From Tateyamaria omphalii (GTDB lineage: Bacteria > Pseudomonadota > Alphaproteobacteria > Rhodobacterales > Rhodobacteraceae): DNA of 64,000 nt. The stretch is taken from contig NZ_CP019312.1 in assembly GCF_001969365.1 (NCBI RefSeq), forward strand, positions 2,294,001 to 2,358,000, read 5' to 3'. The position numbers and the translations under genes are program-made. Positions 53,524 through 64,000 of this stretch are shown here, one piece after another. The notes below the pieces were generated by a model that was given only the letters and a program-made list of their open reading frames with translations, ran no database searches and was not told where the DNA came from. Within the stretch, counting starts at the first letter, position 1; each line of letters starts with the position of its first letter.

Positions 53524-55007
53524 AACAGAAATGCGTCGGGGTCGAACTGGGCCAGAGTGCGTCCGCTCAGCAGGATTTCGTCTGCGCCCATGTCAATCAC
53601 GAGGCCGGAGGCCGTGTCACGCAGGGTCAGGTCCGTCACATCGTTGAAGCCATAGGCGGACAAGTCGATTTCATCGGCCTGGGTGTCGAACCATTCGATC
53701 ACGTCACGCCCGGATCCCGGACCAAAGACAAACACATCCGCGCCGGAACCGCCATTGAGCAGGTCACGGCCTTCCCCGCCTTCGAGCGTGTCATTGCCCG
53801 AACCGCCCACGAGGGTGTCATTGCCCGCCCGGCCAAGCAGATCGTCGTGGCCGGTCCCGCCGAGCAGCAGATCACGGTGGGCGTCGCCATTCAGTGTATC
53901 GTCGCCCTTGCCGCCGGAAAGTGTGTCGCGGCCCGAGCCGCCATACAAGCGGTCGTCGCCGGTGCTGCCAGCCAGCGAATCGCGTCCGCTTCCCCCGTTC
54001 AAACTGTCGTCCCCGGTGCCGCCATAAAGGCTGTCGTTGCCGCTGCCGCCGTAGAGCTTGTCATCGCCGTTGCTGCCGTTCAGCACGTCTTGCCCGCCGT
54101 CACCGGTCAGGGTGTCATCCGCGTTGCCACCGTACAGGCTGTCGTTGCCGCCGCCGCCGTGCAGCACATCACGATCTGACCCACCATAGAGTACGTCGGC
54201 CCCTGCCCCGCCGTCGAGCGTGTCGCGCCCGGTGTCACCCCACAGGGTGTCCTGGCCACTACCGCCAATCAGCTCGTCGCGGCTGGAGCCGCCGCGCAGC
54301 GCGTCGTCGCCGCTGCCACCGTCCAGCGTGTCGCGACCGGATCCACCGCGGATGTCGTCCCGTCCGTTACCACCGTTCAGAACATCCCGGCCCGAACCGC
54401 CATGCAGCATGTCATCGCCGCTGCCACCGTCGAGCGTGTCGCGCCCCGACCCGCCCAACAGGCTGTCATTCCCGCTGCCGCCGCTCAGGTGGTCGCGCCC
54501 GGCCTCTCCTTCAAGCCGGTCCGCACCTGCGCCGCCGGACAGCTCGTCCTGGCCGCTGCCGCCGTTCAGCACATCGTCGCCCTGACCACCAAAGAGCGTG
54601 TCCTTACCCATCGCGCCCAGGATCAGGTCGCTGCCATTGCCGCCAAAGGCGAGATCCGAGCCAAAACCGCCGTCAATCGTGTCGTTGCCATCGTCGCCAT
54701 AGGCCGTATCGTCCCCGTGGCCTGCGAACAGCATGTCATCGCCCTCGTCTCCGCGCAGCGTATCGTCGCCGGTGTCCGCCATCAGGAAGTCATTGCCCGC
54801 GCCGCCTCGCAACAGATCGTCGCCATGACCGCCAAAGAGCGAATCCAGCCCGTCAACACCAATCAGCGTGTCCTCCCCTGACTTACCGTGCAGGATTTCG
54901 GACGCCGGGCTGCCGCGCAGCAGGTCATCTTTGTAAGTGCCGAGTATCAATGGGGTCGTCATCATGGGGCAGGCTCTGAATCGCGTAAGGAACCCGACCT
55001 GTGTCAT
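53520..55007 (-). CDS. RTX (haemolysin-type Ca2+-binding) repeat protein
   Basis: 495 residues, almost all nonapeptide repeats of the GGxGxDxLx type from about residue 25 to 430 (e.g. [20 protein letters not shown]). A serralysin-like tail follows: [15 protein letters not shown] and [18 protein letters not shown], ending DAFLF, as expected for type I secretion. There is no catalytic domain and no signal peptide. The start is uncertain: ATG 55007, or 54965/54962 ([11 protein letters not shown]), none with a ribosome-binding site. No type I exporter is adjacent. Likely extracellular, calcium-folded. Confidence 0.9.
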   Translation of the reverse strand: MTQVGFLTRFRACPMMTTPLILGTYKDDLLRGSPASEILHGKSGEDTLIGVDGLDSLFGGHGDDLLRGGAGNDFLMADTGDDTLRGDEGDDMLFAGHGDDTAYGDDGNDTIDGGFGSDLAFGGNGSDLILGAMGKDTLFGGQGDDVLNGGSGQDELSGGAGADRLEGEAGRDHLSGGSGNDSLLGGSGRDTLDGGSGDDMLHGGSGRDVLNGGNGRDDIRGGSGRDTLDGGSGDDALRGGSSRDELIGGSGQDTLWGDTGRDTLDGGAGADVLYGGSDRDVLHGGGGNDSLYGGNADDTLTGDGGQDVLNGSNGDDKLYGGSGNDSLYGGTGDDSLNGGSGRDSLAGSTGDDRLYGGSGRDTLSGGKGDDTLNGDAHRDLLLGGTGHDDLLGRAGNDTLVGGSGNDTLEGGEGRDLLNGGSGADVFVFGPGSGRDVIEWFDTQADEIDLSAYGFNDVTDLTLRDTASGLVIDMGADEILLSGRTLAQFDPDAFLF

Positions 55008-55044
55008 CCATGAAAGCGGCAGAATTTAGGCAAATTGAAAGCGA

Positions 55045-55395
55045 TTAGTAGAGATCCCAATCGTCACTTTGCCGCAGTTCGCCAATGGCCATCCAAGCGA
55101 CGCGAATTCGGGCGACGCGGGTGTCCCCCCAGGTGCGAAAGACCAGATCGAACCCATCGAGTGTGATCGTTTCGGCCTTGATGTCAGCCCGCAGCGGCAT
55201 GTTCGTATCCACGTCCCACATGGAGATCGACACGTGAACAGACGGCTCCGCCCGGAAAGGTTCGGCAAAGGCGACGCGGCGCCGCCGCTCGCGTTGGCCG
55301 CGACCGGTCCACATGTCGCCCCCATCTTCGAAGTCGGAAAACAGGACCGTATCGCCTTGGTCGATCCCTATCAGGTGGTTGCGCAGTCGTTTCAT
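55045..55395 (-). CDS. H-type lectin domain protein
   Basis: 116 residues from ATG 55395 (a GTG at 55431 is in frame). VHVSISMWDVDTNMPLRADI, then GFDLVFRTWGDTRVARIRVAW and a final AIGE match the H-type (Helix pomatia agglutinin-like) lectin domain, a carbohydrate-binding beta-sandwich that trimerises. No signal peptide. It lies 37 bases upstream of the RTX gene on the same strand, so the two may be co-expressed surface or extracellular proteins. Confidence 0.8.
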   Translation of the reverse strand: MKRLRNHLIGIDQGDTVLFSDFEDGGDMWTGRGQRERRRRVAFAEPFRAEPSVHVSISMWDVDTNMPLRADIKAETITLDGFDLVFRTWGDTRVARIRVAWMAIGELRQSDDWDLY

Positions 55396-55462
55396 CGGGT
55401 CGTTCTTTTGAATGTCACAGAGTTGTAACACCTAGGCATCGTATTTTAAGGCTAACAAAGTG

Positions 55463-55492
55463 AAAAGGCCCCGCGAGATGCGGGGCCTTTTT
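55463..55492 (-). terminator. Bidirectional terminator after atpC
   Basis: A 12-bp perfect stem AAAAGGCCCCGC (55463-55474) with 55480-55491, loop GAGAT, flanked by A-run and T-run so that it works on both strands. It lies 19 bases after the atpC stop and also ahead of the H-lectin start. Confidence 0.92.
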
Positions 55493-55510
55493 CCATTCGG
55501 TGTCGCAGGG

Positions 55511-55936
55511 TCAGAGGCTGGGCTGTTTGGTGCTGAGCCCGATCTGACCCCCGACGGCGACCATGTCGGCGAGCAACTTGGCCGCGTCGTCCACAGGGCC
55601 CGGTTCGTTCTGGAAGTTGTCCTTGGCGCGGGCATAGACCTCTTGCGCTTCGTCGAACATGGCGTCCATCTGGTCCTGGGTCATGTCGCCCTTGACCACC
55701 GCCTGTTCGGCAAGCACCGACACGCCTGCTGCACCGATCTCGGCAAAGCCGCCGGTCACGACGTATTCATGTGTCTCATTGCCCGCTTCGACCTTCAGCA
55801 CACCCGGGCGCAGGGTCGTGATCGTCGGGGCGTGGTCGGCCATCACGGTCATGTCGCCATCGGCACCGGGGATCTGCACAGCGGTGGCGTCGATGGACGC
55901 AAGACTGCGTTCGGGCGATACCAAATCAAATTGCAT
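55511..55936 (-). CDS. atpC: ATP synthase F1 epsilon subunit
   Basis: 141 residues. [31 protein letters not shown] and [17 protein letters not shown] mark the N-terminal beta-sandwich; the C-terminal helices follow. Regulatory subunit of the central stalk. TAGGAGGC precedes the ATG. Last gene of atpHAGDC, separated from atpD by an 86-base repeat-bearing gap. Confidence 0.96.
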   Translation of the reverse strand: MQFDLVSPERSLASIDATAVQIPGADGDMTVMADHAPTITTLRPGVLKVEAGNETHEYVVTGGFAEIGAAGVSVLAEQAVVKGDMTQDQMDAMFDEAQEVYARAKDNFQNEPGPVDDAAKLLADMVAVGGQIGLSTKQPSL

Positions 55937-55953
55937 CTTTGCCTCCTATTCGG

Positions 55954-56017
55954 GTGGTGGGCAGATTGCCCACCCTACCTCTGGGCGTTGTCGTAGGGTG
56001 GGCAATCTGCCCACCAC
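55954..56017. repeat. 25-bp perfect inverted repeat (REP/cruciform-like) between atpD and atpC
   Basis: Arms at 55954-55978 and 55993-56017 are perfect reverse complements with a 14-base loop. Each arm is itself nearly palindromic (GGTGGGCA-GAT-TGCCCACC). It fills most of the atpD-atpC gap and would form a very stable mRNA hairpin inside the operon. Confidence 0.92.
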
Positions 56018-56022
56018 ACGTC

Positions 56023-57465
<1,443 letters not shown>

Positions 57466-58338
57466 TTACAGCGCTTCCGCGCCGGAAATGATTTCAATCA
57501 GCTCATTGGTGATCACGGCCTGGCGCGAGCGGTTGAACTGGATGGTCAGCTGGTCGATCATGTCCCCGGCGTTGCGGGTGGCGTTGTCCATCGCGCTCAT
57601 CCGGGCACCCTGTTCGGACGCGCCGTTTTCCAGCAGGCCGGAAAAGATCGCCGTCGCCACGCCGCGCGGCAGAAGGTCGGCGAGGATCGCCTCTTCGTCC
57701 GGCTCATAATCATATAGCGTGTCGGACCCTTCGTAATCCTCGGGGATCGCGAAGGGAATGATCTGTTGCGCGGTCGGGATCTGCGTCACGACGTTTTGGA
57801 ACTTTGAGAAGAAGATCGTCGCCACGTCGAACTCGCCCGCATCGAAACGGCCCAACACATCCTTGGCCACGCCCTGCGCATCTGCGTAGGACATCCGCTT
57901 GACCTCGGTCATGTCCACGTGACCGACGAAGTGGGCCTCAAAGTCACGTTTCATCTGGTCGCGGCCCTTCTTGCCGACGGTCAGGATCTTGACCGTCTTG
58001 CCAGCCGCGATCAGTTCCGCCGCCTTGGCCTTGGCCAGCTTGGCGATGTTGGTGTTGAAGCCACCGCAGAGGCCACGTTCTGCCGTCATCACCACCAGGA
58101 GGTGGGTCTGATCCGACCCTGTGCCTGACAAGAGCTTGGGCGCGCTGTCAGAGCCAGCCGCCGCCGACGCGAGCCCCGCCATCACGGCGGTGAACCGTTC
58201 GGCGTAGGGGCGCGACATTTCGGCCGCTTCCTGTGCCCGCCGCAATTTCGCGGCGGCCACCATCTGCATGGCCTTGGTGATCTTCCGCGTGGATTTCACG
58301 CTTTCGATCCTGTTTTTCAGGTCCTTGAGATTTGGCAT
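57466..58338 (-). CDS. atpG: ATP synthase F1 gamma subunit
   Basis: 290 residues. The N-terminal coiled coil [45 protein letters not shown] and the C-terminal [17 protein letters not shown] helix form the rotor shaft. It sits 12 bases after atpA and 18 before atpD. Confidence 0.98.
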   Translation of the reverse strand: MPNLKDLKNRIESVKSTRKITKAMQMVAAAKLRRAQEAAEMSRPYAERFTAVMAGLASAAAGSDSAPKLLSGTGSDQTHLLVVMTAERGLCGGFNTNIAKLAKAKAAELIAAGKTVKILTVGKKGRDQMKRDFEAHFVGHVDMTEVKRMSYADAQGVAKDVLGRFDAGEFDVATIFFSKFQNVVTQIPTAQQIIPFAIPEDYEGSDTLYDYEPDEEAILADLLPRGVATAIFSGLLENGASEQGARMSAMDNATRNAGDMIDQLTIQFNRSRQAVITNELIEIISGAEAL

Positions 58339-58350
58339 TGCCCGATCTCC

Positions 58351-59892
<1,542 letters not shown>

Positions 59893-60453
59893 TTATCCGA
59901 CCTCTTTCATTGCATTCTGGAGGGAAGCGAGCTTGGAGCGGATCGACGTGTCGATCATCTTCGAGCCCACTTTAACGATCAAACCGCCGATGAGGCTTTC
60001 ATCGACGGAGGCATTGATGGTGACGTCCTTGCCCATGCGGGCCTTGAGCGTCTTGGCAAGTTTGTCGCTTTGCGCCTTGGTCAGTGCCTTGGCGCTGGTC
60101 ACGTCGGCAGTCAGTTCGCCCTTGTCTTCGGCGATCACGTCGCGCAGGGCCTGCACCAGTTGCGGCAGCACGAACAGACGCCGCTTTTCGGCCATGAGCG
60201 CAAGCGTGTTGCCCATCAGGTCGGTCAGCCCGGCCTTTTTCGAAATCGCGGTGATGGCGGCGGCCTGCTCGTCCCGGCTGTAGACGGGTGAGTGGATCAG
60301 GGCATTGAAGTCACCGCTTTCGGCCATCGCGGCTGTCAGGGTTTCAATGTCGCCTTCGAGGTTTTTGACGGCGTTGCCTTCTTTGGCAAGCTCAAAGACA
60401 GCTGTGGCATAGCGTGCTGCGATGCCTGTGGAGATCGAAGCTGGTTCGGACAC
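59893..60453 (-). CDS. atpH: ATP synthase F1 delta subunit
   Basis: 186 residues from GTG 60453 (AAAGGG is five bases upstream), giving the usual start [22 protein letters not shown]. Later [21 protein letters not shown] and [20 protein letters not shown]. Links F1 to the peripheral stalk. Longer frames to 60585 are not family-like. F0 genes are not in the window, as usual for Rhodobacterales. Confidence 0.95.
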   Translation of the reverse strand: MSEPASISTGIAARYATAVFELAKEGNAVKNLEGDIETLTAAMAESGDFNALIHSPVYSRDEQAAAITAISKKAGLTDLMGNTLALMAEKRRLFVLPQLVQALRDVIAEDKGELTADVTSAKALTKAQSDKLAKTLKARMGKDVTINASVDESLIGGLIVKVGSKMIDTSIRSKLASLQNAMKEVG

Positions 60454-60874
60454 GTCCACCCTTTCGATGTCTTGGCCCGGGCGGTTGCACACGGATGCGT
60501 GGCCCGGGGTGTTGGACCGCCCTGATTTTGGCCAAGGCGTGAAAATCAGGGGGGATGTAGCAGAGGGTTTGCCACCCCGCAACATATGTTCGTGAACAGG
60601 CGCTTCGGCGCTTCTTCAACCTTTTCATAGGGTTAACCAAACTGCGACCTATTGGCTCGCAGGAATTGTAAGAATTCCGTCACAAAACGTGCGCGTTTGG
60701 GTGCGATTCCTGTGCGCAGCCAGACCACCCTAGCTGAAAAACGCATCGTTCGCACCTGTTCGGCAATCCTCGGCGCCTTGAGGCATTGTTTACAAAGCGC
60801 ATCGCGATCGGCCCCTCCAGTTGACTCTGTTTCGTGTCGCCGACACGCTGCGCACAAAACTGGGGGACGTGATC
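60454..60874. other. Divergent intergenic region, atp operon / RTX-like gene
   Basis: 421 bases without an acceptable gene. A short inverted repeat GGAATT-GTAAG-AATTCC is at 60662-60678 and a GCGCTTCGGCGC hairpin near 60600-60612. It must hold the atpHAGDC promoter and the promoter of the RTX-like gene; I could not place either with confidence. Confidence 0.4.
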
Positions 60875-62387
60875 ATGGGTGCTTTGACCTTGCTGGCGCT
60901 GCTGGGCGGTGCGCTGTTTCTGGGCGTCGCGCAAGACGGTGACGACAGCGAGGGCGAAACGCCACAGGAGATCGAGGACACCCCCGTCGATCCGCAACCG
61001 GCAGACACTGGCGCCACGTTCGAAGCGGACGAGACCGGCGTGCGCATAGACGTTGGCGACGACGAAACCGGTACGATTGCATCCATCATCTATGTCGACA
61101 GCGAGGACGATCCCGACAACTTCTACCAAACCTACGAGGCGCGCTTCTACCTTGTGCCCGAGGGCACCGATCTGAGTGACGGCGACTTTGAAGAGAGCGG
61201 CAATATTCCAGGCCAACAGACGTTCGAGGGCAACCCGTTTGCCTACGAATTGGAAGACTTCGAGGCAGAGCTTGGGCTGGAACTGTTGGGCACCGTGCCC
61301 CTGACACTGCCAGCAGACGGCTTTCCGCTTCCTGATCCCGGCACGATGCGCGACGTACTGCCCGCAATTTCCTCGAATGCGCTGGTCGCCGTGCACTATC
61401 TCGAGGCCACGACCGACGGCGACGAGTTGATCACCTTTCTGAACGAAGACTACATCGTCACACGCAATGGCATACCCGAGCAGGTCGTGACCGAAAGCAC
61501 GACCGGCACGGCGGGGGCAGACTGGCTGACCGCGGGTGCCCCTGGGCTTCGCCTCGCGGGCGCCGCCGGTGACGATATTCTGATAACCGATTTTGCCAAC
61601 ACGACGCTCGACGGCGGCGCGGGCGACGACACAATCGAAGGGGTTTTTGCCGAGCGCAACGGGGGGTTCTCTCGCATCGACGGCACAGAACCGACCAGCA
61701 CAATCAATGCCGGGGACGGCGATGATGTCGTGCGCACTTCAAATGCCATTGTGGATGCGGGCGATGGCGATGACGAGGTGAACCTTGTTGGCGGTGAAGC
61801 GCGCGGCGGCGATGGCGATGACCGGCTCTCGGCCCAGGGCGATGGCGTCGCAGTCCTGTTGGGCCAAGCAGGCGACGACAGCCTGACCATCGGCGGCGTT
61901 GGCTCGCAAGCCTCTGGCGGCGACGGCAACGACTTTGTGTCGGTCGGCACGGGCGGTTTGGGCAATGGCGACGCAGGCGACGACACGTTGCAGATCTCGG
62001 ACGGCGCCACCGGGCTTGGCGGGTCGGGGGACGACCTGTTCAACGTGTGGAATTTCCATGACGAGCCAACAGCTACCGTGACGGGAGGCGAAGGCGCAGA
62101 CACGGTCAGTGCATTGGTGCGCGGTGCGCGGTGCGCGGGATGGCGAAGCGGACGACGTTTACCTCAACATCACGGATTTCAATCCGGCAGAGGACGTCTT
62201 GCAAATCGGCACGTTCCAGTCGGACAACCGCGTGGACGACATCGAAATCATCGCGGCCTCGGACGGCAGCTTCACAGATGTGCGGGTGACGTTCAGCGCC
62301 TCGCCGGGTCAGACACCGGGTACTGCCGTGATCCGTTTGGATGGAACGCCTGCCATCACCGAGGATGAGATCGTCATCATCGCCTAG
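60875..62387 (+). pseudogene. RTX-like Ca2+-binding protein gene, frameshifted by a 7-bp tandem repeat
   Basis: The ATG at 60875 (GGGGGA seven bases upstream) gives an N-terminal membrane anchor (MGALTLLALLGGALFLGVA), an acidic domain (about residues 20-200) and Ca2+-binding-type repeats (GGAGDDTIEG, GGDGDDRLSAQGDG). At 62116-62138 three copies of GGTGCGC shift the frame into an Arg-rich tail ending at 62368. Removing one copy restores LVRGARDGEADDVYLNITDF and the conserved tail to 62387 (501 residues). It could be a mutation, slippage-based switching or a sequence error. Confidence 0.85.
62116..62138 (+). repeat. Heptanucleotide tandem repeat, three copies
   Basis: GGTGCGC repeated three times (62116-62136) plus GG, inside the RTX-like coding region. 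The unit is not a multiple of three, so copy-number change switches frame; two copies would keep the full protein in frame. Confidence 0.95.
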
Positions 62388-63130
62388 ACCACCCTGCCCG
62401 CCACAGGTGCAGTCACACCTTGCGGCACTTTTTGCCGCTTGGCCTTGGATCGCGCCACCTTGCCCTTTGGCGGGTAGACCAGTTTCGATGCCTCGACCAT
62501 AAAGGCGCCGCCCGCCACCATACCCGGCATGAGCCGCCCGACCTTTTCGAACATGGCGGCGGATTTCATCCACACCCGCTTGCCCGATGGGAATTGGTAC
62601 AGCGCGCCCACATGCCGTTCCGGCAGGAACTGGTGCTTGCGCAGCTGTGTCTCCAGCTGGCTGGCGGAATAGGGCCGTCCGTAGCCGAATGGTGTGCGGT
62701 CGCGACGGCTCCAGAGCCCGGCGCGGTTCGGCACGATGAAAAGCGCCTTGCCCCCCGGACCAAGCACGCGCCACGCCTCTTCCAAAAGGTCATAGGCTCG
62801 CTCGGATGTTTCGAGCCCGTGCAGCATGACCAACTTGTCCACATGCCCCGTTTCCAGCGGCCACAGGGTTTCTTCGGTCAGGACCGAGACATTCTGCATG
62901 TCTGCAGGCCAAGGCATCACCCCTTGCGGGCCGGGCATCAGCGCGATCACCCGCCGCGCGTCTTTCAGGTAGGGCCGCAAAAGCGGCGCGGCAAAGCCGA
63001 AGCCGGCGACGGTCTGGCCCTGCGCTTCAGGCCAGATTTCCACCAGCCTGCGCCGCAGCGACGCCTGCGCCGCCCGTCCAAGCGCATTGCGATAATAGAA
63101 GTTGCGCAGGTCCTGCACGTCAAGATGCAT
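62384..63130 (-). CDS. Class I SAM-dependent methyltransferase
   Basis: 248 residues. [22 protein letters not shown], then [15 protein letters not shown] in place of the classic glycine motif, [32 protein letters not shown] (motif II/III region) and the [18 protein letters not shown] end fit a small alphaproteobacterial methyltransferase_11-like family. Substrate unknown. Divergent from gloB; convergent with the RTX-like gene with overlapping stops. Confidence 0.85.
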   Translation of the reverse strand: MHLDVQDLRNFYYRNALGRAAQASLRRRLVEIWPEAQGQTVAGFGFAAPLLRPYLKDARRVIALMPGPQGVMPWPADMQNVSVLTEETLWPLETGHVDKLVMLHGLETSERAYDLLEEAWRVLGPGGKALFIVPNRAGLWSRRDRTPFGYGRPYSASQLETQLRKHQFLPERHVGALYQFPSGKRVWMKSAAMFEKVGRLMPGMVAGGAFMVEASKLVYPPKGKVARSKAKRQKVPQGVTAPVAGRVV

Positions 63131-63202
63131 GATCGTCTCTTGTTCATCCGGCCCTTTGGGACCACCTTGGATTTAACAGTAAGCACAACGAGCCGAATTG
63201 CC

Positions 63203-63970
63203 ATGCCCCTCGACATCCGTACCATTCCTTGCCTGAGCGACAACTACGCGTTTCTGGCCCATGATCCGGACACCGGGGCCACGGCGCTGGTAGACGCCCC
63301 GGAGGCCGCGCCGATCCTGGCGGCACTGGACGCCACAGGCTGGCGGCTGAGCGATGTGCTGCTGACGCATCATCACTACGACCACGTGGACGGGTTGCCC
63401 GAGATCATGGCCGCCCACCCTGCCCGGGTCGTTGGCGCCGCCGCCGATGCACACCGCCTGCCCGCGCTTGATGTGCAAGCGTCTGAAGGGGACAGCGTGA
63501 CCATCGGGTCCGAAACCGGCACTGTCATCGACGTGTCGGGCCACACCGTCGGGCATATCGCATTTTACTTTCCCGGCGCGCGGGCCGTCTTCACTGCCGA
63601 CAGCCTGATGGCCCTCGGGTGCGGGCGGGTTTTCGAAGGTACCAAGCCGCAGATGCATGAAAGCCTGCAGAAACTGGCAGGCCTGCCCGGCGACACGGCT
63701 GTCTACTCAGGCCACGAATATACCGCCGCCAACGGGAAATTTGCCCTGAGTATTGATCCCGAAAACCCCGACCTTATATCCCGTATTCGCGGGGTGGCTG
63801 AAAAACGCGCATCGGGCACTCCGACCGTGCCATCCCTTCTGTCCGAAGAACTGGCCACAAACCCCTTTCTGCGCGCCAACGACCCCGCCATTCAGGCCCA
63901 TCTGGGCATGGAAGGTGCCAACGCCACCGACGTGTTCACGGAAATCCGCACTCGGAAGGACAACTTCTGA
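63203..63970 (+). CDS. gloB: Hydroxyacylglutathione hydrolase (glyoxalase II)
   Basis: 255 residues, metallo-beta-lactamase fold. The dinuclear metal site is THHHYDHVDG (about residues 55-64), SGHTVGHIAFYF and the Asp in FTADSLMALGCGR; the C-terminal glutathione-binding RIRGVAEKRASGTPTVPSLL completes it. Hydrolyses S-lactoylglutathione in methylglyoxal detoxification. The ATG at 63203 gives the standard start PLDIRTIPCLSDNY. Confidence 0.96.
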   Translation: MPLDIRTIPCLSDNYAFLAHDPDTGATALVDAPEAAPILAALDATGWRLSDVLLTHHHYDHVDGLPEIMAAHPARVVGAAADAHRLPALDVQASEGDSVTIGSETGTVIDVSGHTVGHIAFYFPGARAVFTADSLMALGCGRVFEGTKPQMHESLQKLAGLPGDTAVYSGHEYTAANGKFALSIDPENPDLISRIRGVAEKRASGTPTVPSLLSEELATNPFLRANDPAIQAHLGMEGANATDVFTEIRTRKDNF

Positions 63971-64000
63971 GACGCGCAGGTCCACCCACACGCCCAATGT

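Noticed and set aside
53700..54900. Regularly spaced short DNA repeats that could suggest a CRISPR or satellite array
   Set aside because: They encode the RTX nonapeptides in one uninterrupted frame and vary in sequence; no constant repeat/unique spacer structure.

Overview
The window looks like a chromosomal segment of a marine alphaproteobacterium of the Rhodobacterales (Roseobacter group). The evidence is the high G+C content, the dense operons with ATGA/GTGA/TGATG overlaps, an F1-only ATP synthase operon (atpHAGDC) without F0 genes, Hsp20 followed by a DUF1150 gene, Hint-domain and RTX-type secreted proteins, a TAXI-type TRAP transporter, and GC-rich dispersed intergenic repeats. No rRNA, tRNA, CRISPR array, insertion sequence or prophage was found. 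Species cannot be fixed from this sequence alone.

Bases 1-14900: the end of a thymidine kinase gene, a class III aminotransferase, a TAXI-TRAP uptake system with a UspA protein, a signalling locus (hybrid histidine kinase, a periplasmic molybdopterin-oxidoreductase-fold protein lacking the metal-binding Cys, and a divergent LuxR-type response regulator), a DUF2946-like/PepSY membrane pair, and a minus-strand operon of YbjN, proC, csaA and a 2-hydroxyacid dehydrogenase. Bases 14900-16400 are a lower-GC accessory patch with an ATP-grasp gene. Bases 16400-30000: ubiK; the lgt-midA-pgeF operon; a small ORF and a Hint protein; Lrp and trxB; a membrane ferredoxin-adenylate cyclase; sulfate adenylyltransferase/APS kinase read in frame with a MarR-like domain; PhzF; an OB-fold protein coupled to a broken membrane gene; DUF1150/Hsp20.

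Bases 30000-47700: purEK, phnM, hydrolases, a NUDIX protein, a DMT transporter divergent from a monooxygenase-MarR pair with a clear operator, an ABC exporter with a candidate leader ORF, groESL with CIRCE, a TraB/GumN protein, DUF2161, Mn-dependent pyrophosphatase, a crotonase, a HAD hydrolase, MaoC, ribF and YcgN. Bases 47700-64000: a hydrolase/isomerase pair, prs, DUF1194, a polar amino-acid ABC transporter, an RTX repeat protein beside an H-type lectin, atpHAGDC, a second RTX-like gene broken by a 7-bp tandem repeat, a methyltransferase and gloB.

Most of the window is ordinary housekeeping chromosome. The least explained structures are: (i) a 132-bp module present twice, in opposite orientation, each time between convergent genes, containing related tiny ORFs and an identical 18-bp palindrome at identical spacing; (ii) the in-frame MarR-like/sulfate adenylyltransferase fusion; (iii) the kinase/cofactor-less oxidoreductase/regulator locus; (iv) the heptanucleotide frameshift in an RTX gene. 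All functional statements come from reading the sequence without database searches.
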